A stretch of DNA of 64,000 nt from an uncultured Pseudacidovorax sp. Its GTDB lineage: Bacteria; Pseudomonadota; Gammaproteobacteria; Burkholderiales; Burkholderiaceae_C. The notes under the pieces were generated by a model, which was not told the DNA's origin, ran no database searches, and was given only the letters and a program-made list of their open reading frames with translations. The DNA lies in assembly GCF_913773995.1 (NCBI RefSeq), contig NZ_CAJYES010000113.1, forward strand, positions 1 to 64,000, read 5' to 3'. Below, piece by piece: positions 62,589-64,000 of the stretch. The position numbers and the translations under genes were made by a program. Within the stretch, counting starts at the first letter, position 1; each line of letters starts with the position of its first letter.

Positions 62589-62906
62589 TCACCGAGTCGT
62601 GCCGGTAGTGCCCGTGGTGCCAGTCGTCCCAAAGCCGACGAGAGGCACATTACCGCCGCCGCCACCGCCACCGCCGTTGGCAACGCCAAGGCCGACGCCC
62701 GCCGCGACAACGATTCCAGCAACGCCGAGGGCTCCAAGGCCACCGGCTGCGGCGCCGGCTGCGGCAGCTCCGCCTGCAGCGCCAGCACTAGCAGCACCAG
62801 TCGTAGGTGCGGCACCTGCGGCGGCGCCAGACTGTGCGCCGGCGACCAGCGGTGCGGAGAAGACGGCCGCAGCAGCGACCACGGAAACAAAGCGAGCAAA
62901 GTTCAT
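62589..62906 (-). CDS. gfcA: GfcA/YjbE-like small secreted protein
   Basis: 105 residues: signal peptide (FVSVVAAAAVFSAPLVAGAQ), then Gly/Ala-rich hydrophobic body, a run of eight Gly (near 62650-62678) and a C-terminal GTTGTTGTTGTTR. Small Thr/Gly-rich proteins with this Thr-rich tail precede gfcB in E. coli gfcABCDE and yjbF in yjbEFGH. Function unclear even there. ATG 62906 has GGGGA about eight bases upstream and gives a standard signal; the frame continues upstream without a signal. First gene of the gfcA-B-CD, wzb, wzc unit. Confidence 0.7.
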   Translation of the reverse strand: MNFARFVSVVAAAAVFSAPLVAGAQSGAAAGAAPTTGAASAGAAGGAAAAGAAAGGLGALGVAGIVVAAGVGLGVANGGGGGGGGNVPLVGFGTTGTTGTTGTTR

Positions 62907-63036
62907 AGCAGTTCCCCAAAAAAACCGATAGAAACGGCCTCGCCGACATGGCCAACGAGCGTTTGTGGCGGAGTTTACCGGCACTTGTGTGGAAGACCAA
63001 CACATTACTGCGTTGCGTTCGAGTCACAATCTCACT
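62907..63036. promoter_or_regulatory. Divergent gfcA/hisI start region
   Basis: 130 bases between the divergent starts. If the hisF-to-hisI link has been broken by the polysaccharide genes, hisI-hisE must have a promoter here, and gfcA another. The sequence (for example CCAAAAAAACCGATAG near 62920) is more AT-rich than the genes, but I could not fix a promoter by eye. Confidence 0.4.
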
Positions 63037-63429
63037 ATGACGACTTGGCTGGACGAAGTGAGATGGGACGCCAGCGGGCTAGTCCCGGTGATTGCGCAGG
63101 AGCGAGGCAGCAACGATGTGCTGATGTTCGCCTGGATGAACCGGGATGCGCTGGCAAAGACGATCGAGACGGGCCGCGCGGTGTACTTCAGCCGCTCGCG
63201 AGGAAAGCTCTGGTTCAAGGGCGAGGAGTCGGGCCATGTACAGACTGTCCATGAGGTTCGTCTCGACTGTGACAAAGACGTGATTCTTCTGATGGTCACG
63301 CAGCAGGGCCATGATCCCGGCATCGCGTGTCACACCGGCCGTCACAGTTGTTTTTTTCAGACATATGCGGATGGGCGATGGGTGACCGTCGAGCCGGTGC
63401 TCAAGGATCCATCTTCCATCTACAAGTGA
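63037..63429 (+). CDS. hisI: Phosphoribosyl-AMP cyclohydrolase
   Basis: Monofunctional HisI (130 aa) opens the adenine ring of phosphoribosyl-AMP. Zn/Mg ligands: [12 protein letters not shown], and [15 protein letters not shown] with paired Cys. ATG 63037 gives [11 protein letters not shown], the normal N-terminus. hisE overlaps or follows closely. Confidence 0.96.
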   Translation: MTTWLDEVRWDASGLVPVIAQERGSNDVLMFAWMNRDALAKTIETGRAVYFSRSRGKLWFKGEESGHVQTVHEVRLDCDKDVILLMVTQQGHDPGIACHTGRHSCFFQTYADGRWVTVEPVLKDPSSIYK

Positions 63430-63452
63430 CGACCTCTGCCTTCTCTTTCGCT

Positions 63453-63833
63453 GTGACTGAAACCTCTCCTACGTCCGACACCTTCGACCGTCTCGCCGCC
63501 GTGATCGAGAGCCGGCGCCCTGCCGAGGGTGGAGACCCCGATCGCAGCTATGTGGCCCGGCTATTCCACAAGGGCCCCGACGGCTTCCTCAAGAAGATCG
63601 GGGAGGAAGCCACGGAGGTGGTCATGGCCTGCAAGGATGCCGACCACGGCGCCGGGCGCGAAAAAATAGTGAACGAAGTCGCCGACCTCTGGTTCCACTG
63701 CATGGTTGCACTCGCGCATTACGGCCTTTCTCCACGGGATGTGGCAGCTGAACTGGCGCGCCGCGAAGGGATGAGCGGCATCGAGGAGAAAGCCCTACGC
63801 AAGGCCGAGGCGCGCGAGGCAGCAGGCGATTGA
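63453..63833 (+). CDS. hisE: Phosphoribosyl-ATP pyrophosphatase
   Basis: Removes pyrophosphate from phosphoribosyl-ATP. MazG-like helical domain: [33 protein letters not shown] with the acidic EEATE metal site, then [16 protein letters not shown] 63453 matches the family's short N-terminus ([14 protein letters not shown]); GTG 63426, overlapping the hisI stop, would add nine residues. 126 aa. Confidence 0.94.
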   Translation: MTETSPTSDTFDRLAAVIESRRPAEGGDPDRSYVARLFHKGPDGFLKKIGEEATEVVMACKDADHGAGREKIVNEVADLWFHCMVALAHYGLSPRDVAAELARREGMSGIEEKALRKAEAREAAGD

Positions 63834-63876
63834 CGACCTGGTGCCCTGGGGCCATTGAATTGAGCAGGAACATGGA

Positions 63877-64000
63877 ATGAGCAAGGACATCATCGAAGTC
63901 GGTGGCAGCGATTCGCTCCGTGCTGTGGGCTGGGTGAGCTATGTGCTGCACCTCATCGTCGCCATTGCGGCCGTCGTGCCCGGCGCCCAGGTGTCTGTGC
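63877..64000 (+). CDS. DUF4870-like membrane protein, partial at window end
   Basis: Only the first 41 codons are present: MSKDIIEVGGSDSLRAVGW leading into a hydrophobic helix (VSYVLHLIVAIAAVVPGAQ). Small DUF4870/Tic20-like membrane genes commonly follow hisE in Burkholderiales, upstream of hinT and tat genes, so position supports this. An ATG at 63872 is in another frame and stops after two codons. Confidence 0.6.
   Translation, partial: MSKDIIEVGGSDSLRAVGWVSYVLHLIVAIAAVVPGAQVSV

Overview
The window is a GC-rich, gene-dense stretch of a betaproteobacterial chromosome, most likely Burkholderiales (Comamonadaceae or a close relative). The evidence is gene order as well as codon use: system II cytochrome c maturation (ResB/CcsA) beside a dihaem cytochrome c4 and engB; divergent mrcA and pilMNOPQ followed by aroK-aroB-dgt-gltBD; and an mla lipid-transport cluster running through ibaG-murA into the histidine operon, ending in hisI-hisE and a DUF4870 gene. 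No rRNA, tRNA, CRISPR array or prophage was seen.

Layout. 1-4396: an operon for a cyclic amide or lactam (HyuA-like and HyuB-like subunits, a Bug-type periplasmic binding protein, and the tail of an upstream gene). 4397-5508: no gene, but two long, mutually inverted palindromic repeats. 5509-8707: metK, divergent from two tandem LpxL-type acyltransferases. 8791-14915: an Asp-nucleophile alpha/beta hydrolase, engB, cytochrome c4, resB and ccsA. 15079-18700: msrPQ, then lysA-lptM convergent to it, then cyaY. 18792-26544: mrcA divergent from pilMNOPQ. 26651-32933: aroK, aroB, a dNTPase, an MFS carrier, a DUF1415 protein, a methyltransferase and a RAYT/IS200-like transposase. 33115-39365: gltB-gltD. 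39717-47170: mlaFEDACB, a YadGH-type ABC exporter, ibaG, murA. 47167-54580: hisG-hisD-(small secreted protein)-hisC-hisB-hisH-hisA-(YeaD-type mutarotase)-hisF. 54713-62906: an exopolysaccharide or group-4-capsule-like export module. 63037-64000: hisI, hisE and the start of a DUF4870 gene.

The most interesting part is 54713-62906. Genes resembling gfcA/yjbE, gfcB/yjbF, gfcC/yjbG, gfcD/yjbH, wzb/etp, wzc/etk and wza/gfcE lie between hisF and hisI, which are normally neighbours. The GfcC-like and GfcD-like parts are fused into one polypeptide of about 1,008 residues. The wza-like gene is inverted relative to the rest and faces wzc across a bidirectional terminator. Base composition falls locally at the gfcA/gfcB end. 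No glycosyltransferase, Wzx or Wzy is present in the window, so the polymer-building enzymes must be elsewhere or another system is used.

Elsewhere the genes act in familiar modules: envelope construction (lpxL-like, mrcA, murA, mla, lptM), type IV pilus assembly (pilMNOPQ), periplasmic redox (cytochrome c4, ResB/CcsA, MsrPQ), and amino-acid supply (metK, lysA, aroKB, gltBD, his). Many genes overlap by four bases (ATGA/GTGA), implying translational coupling.
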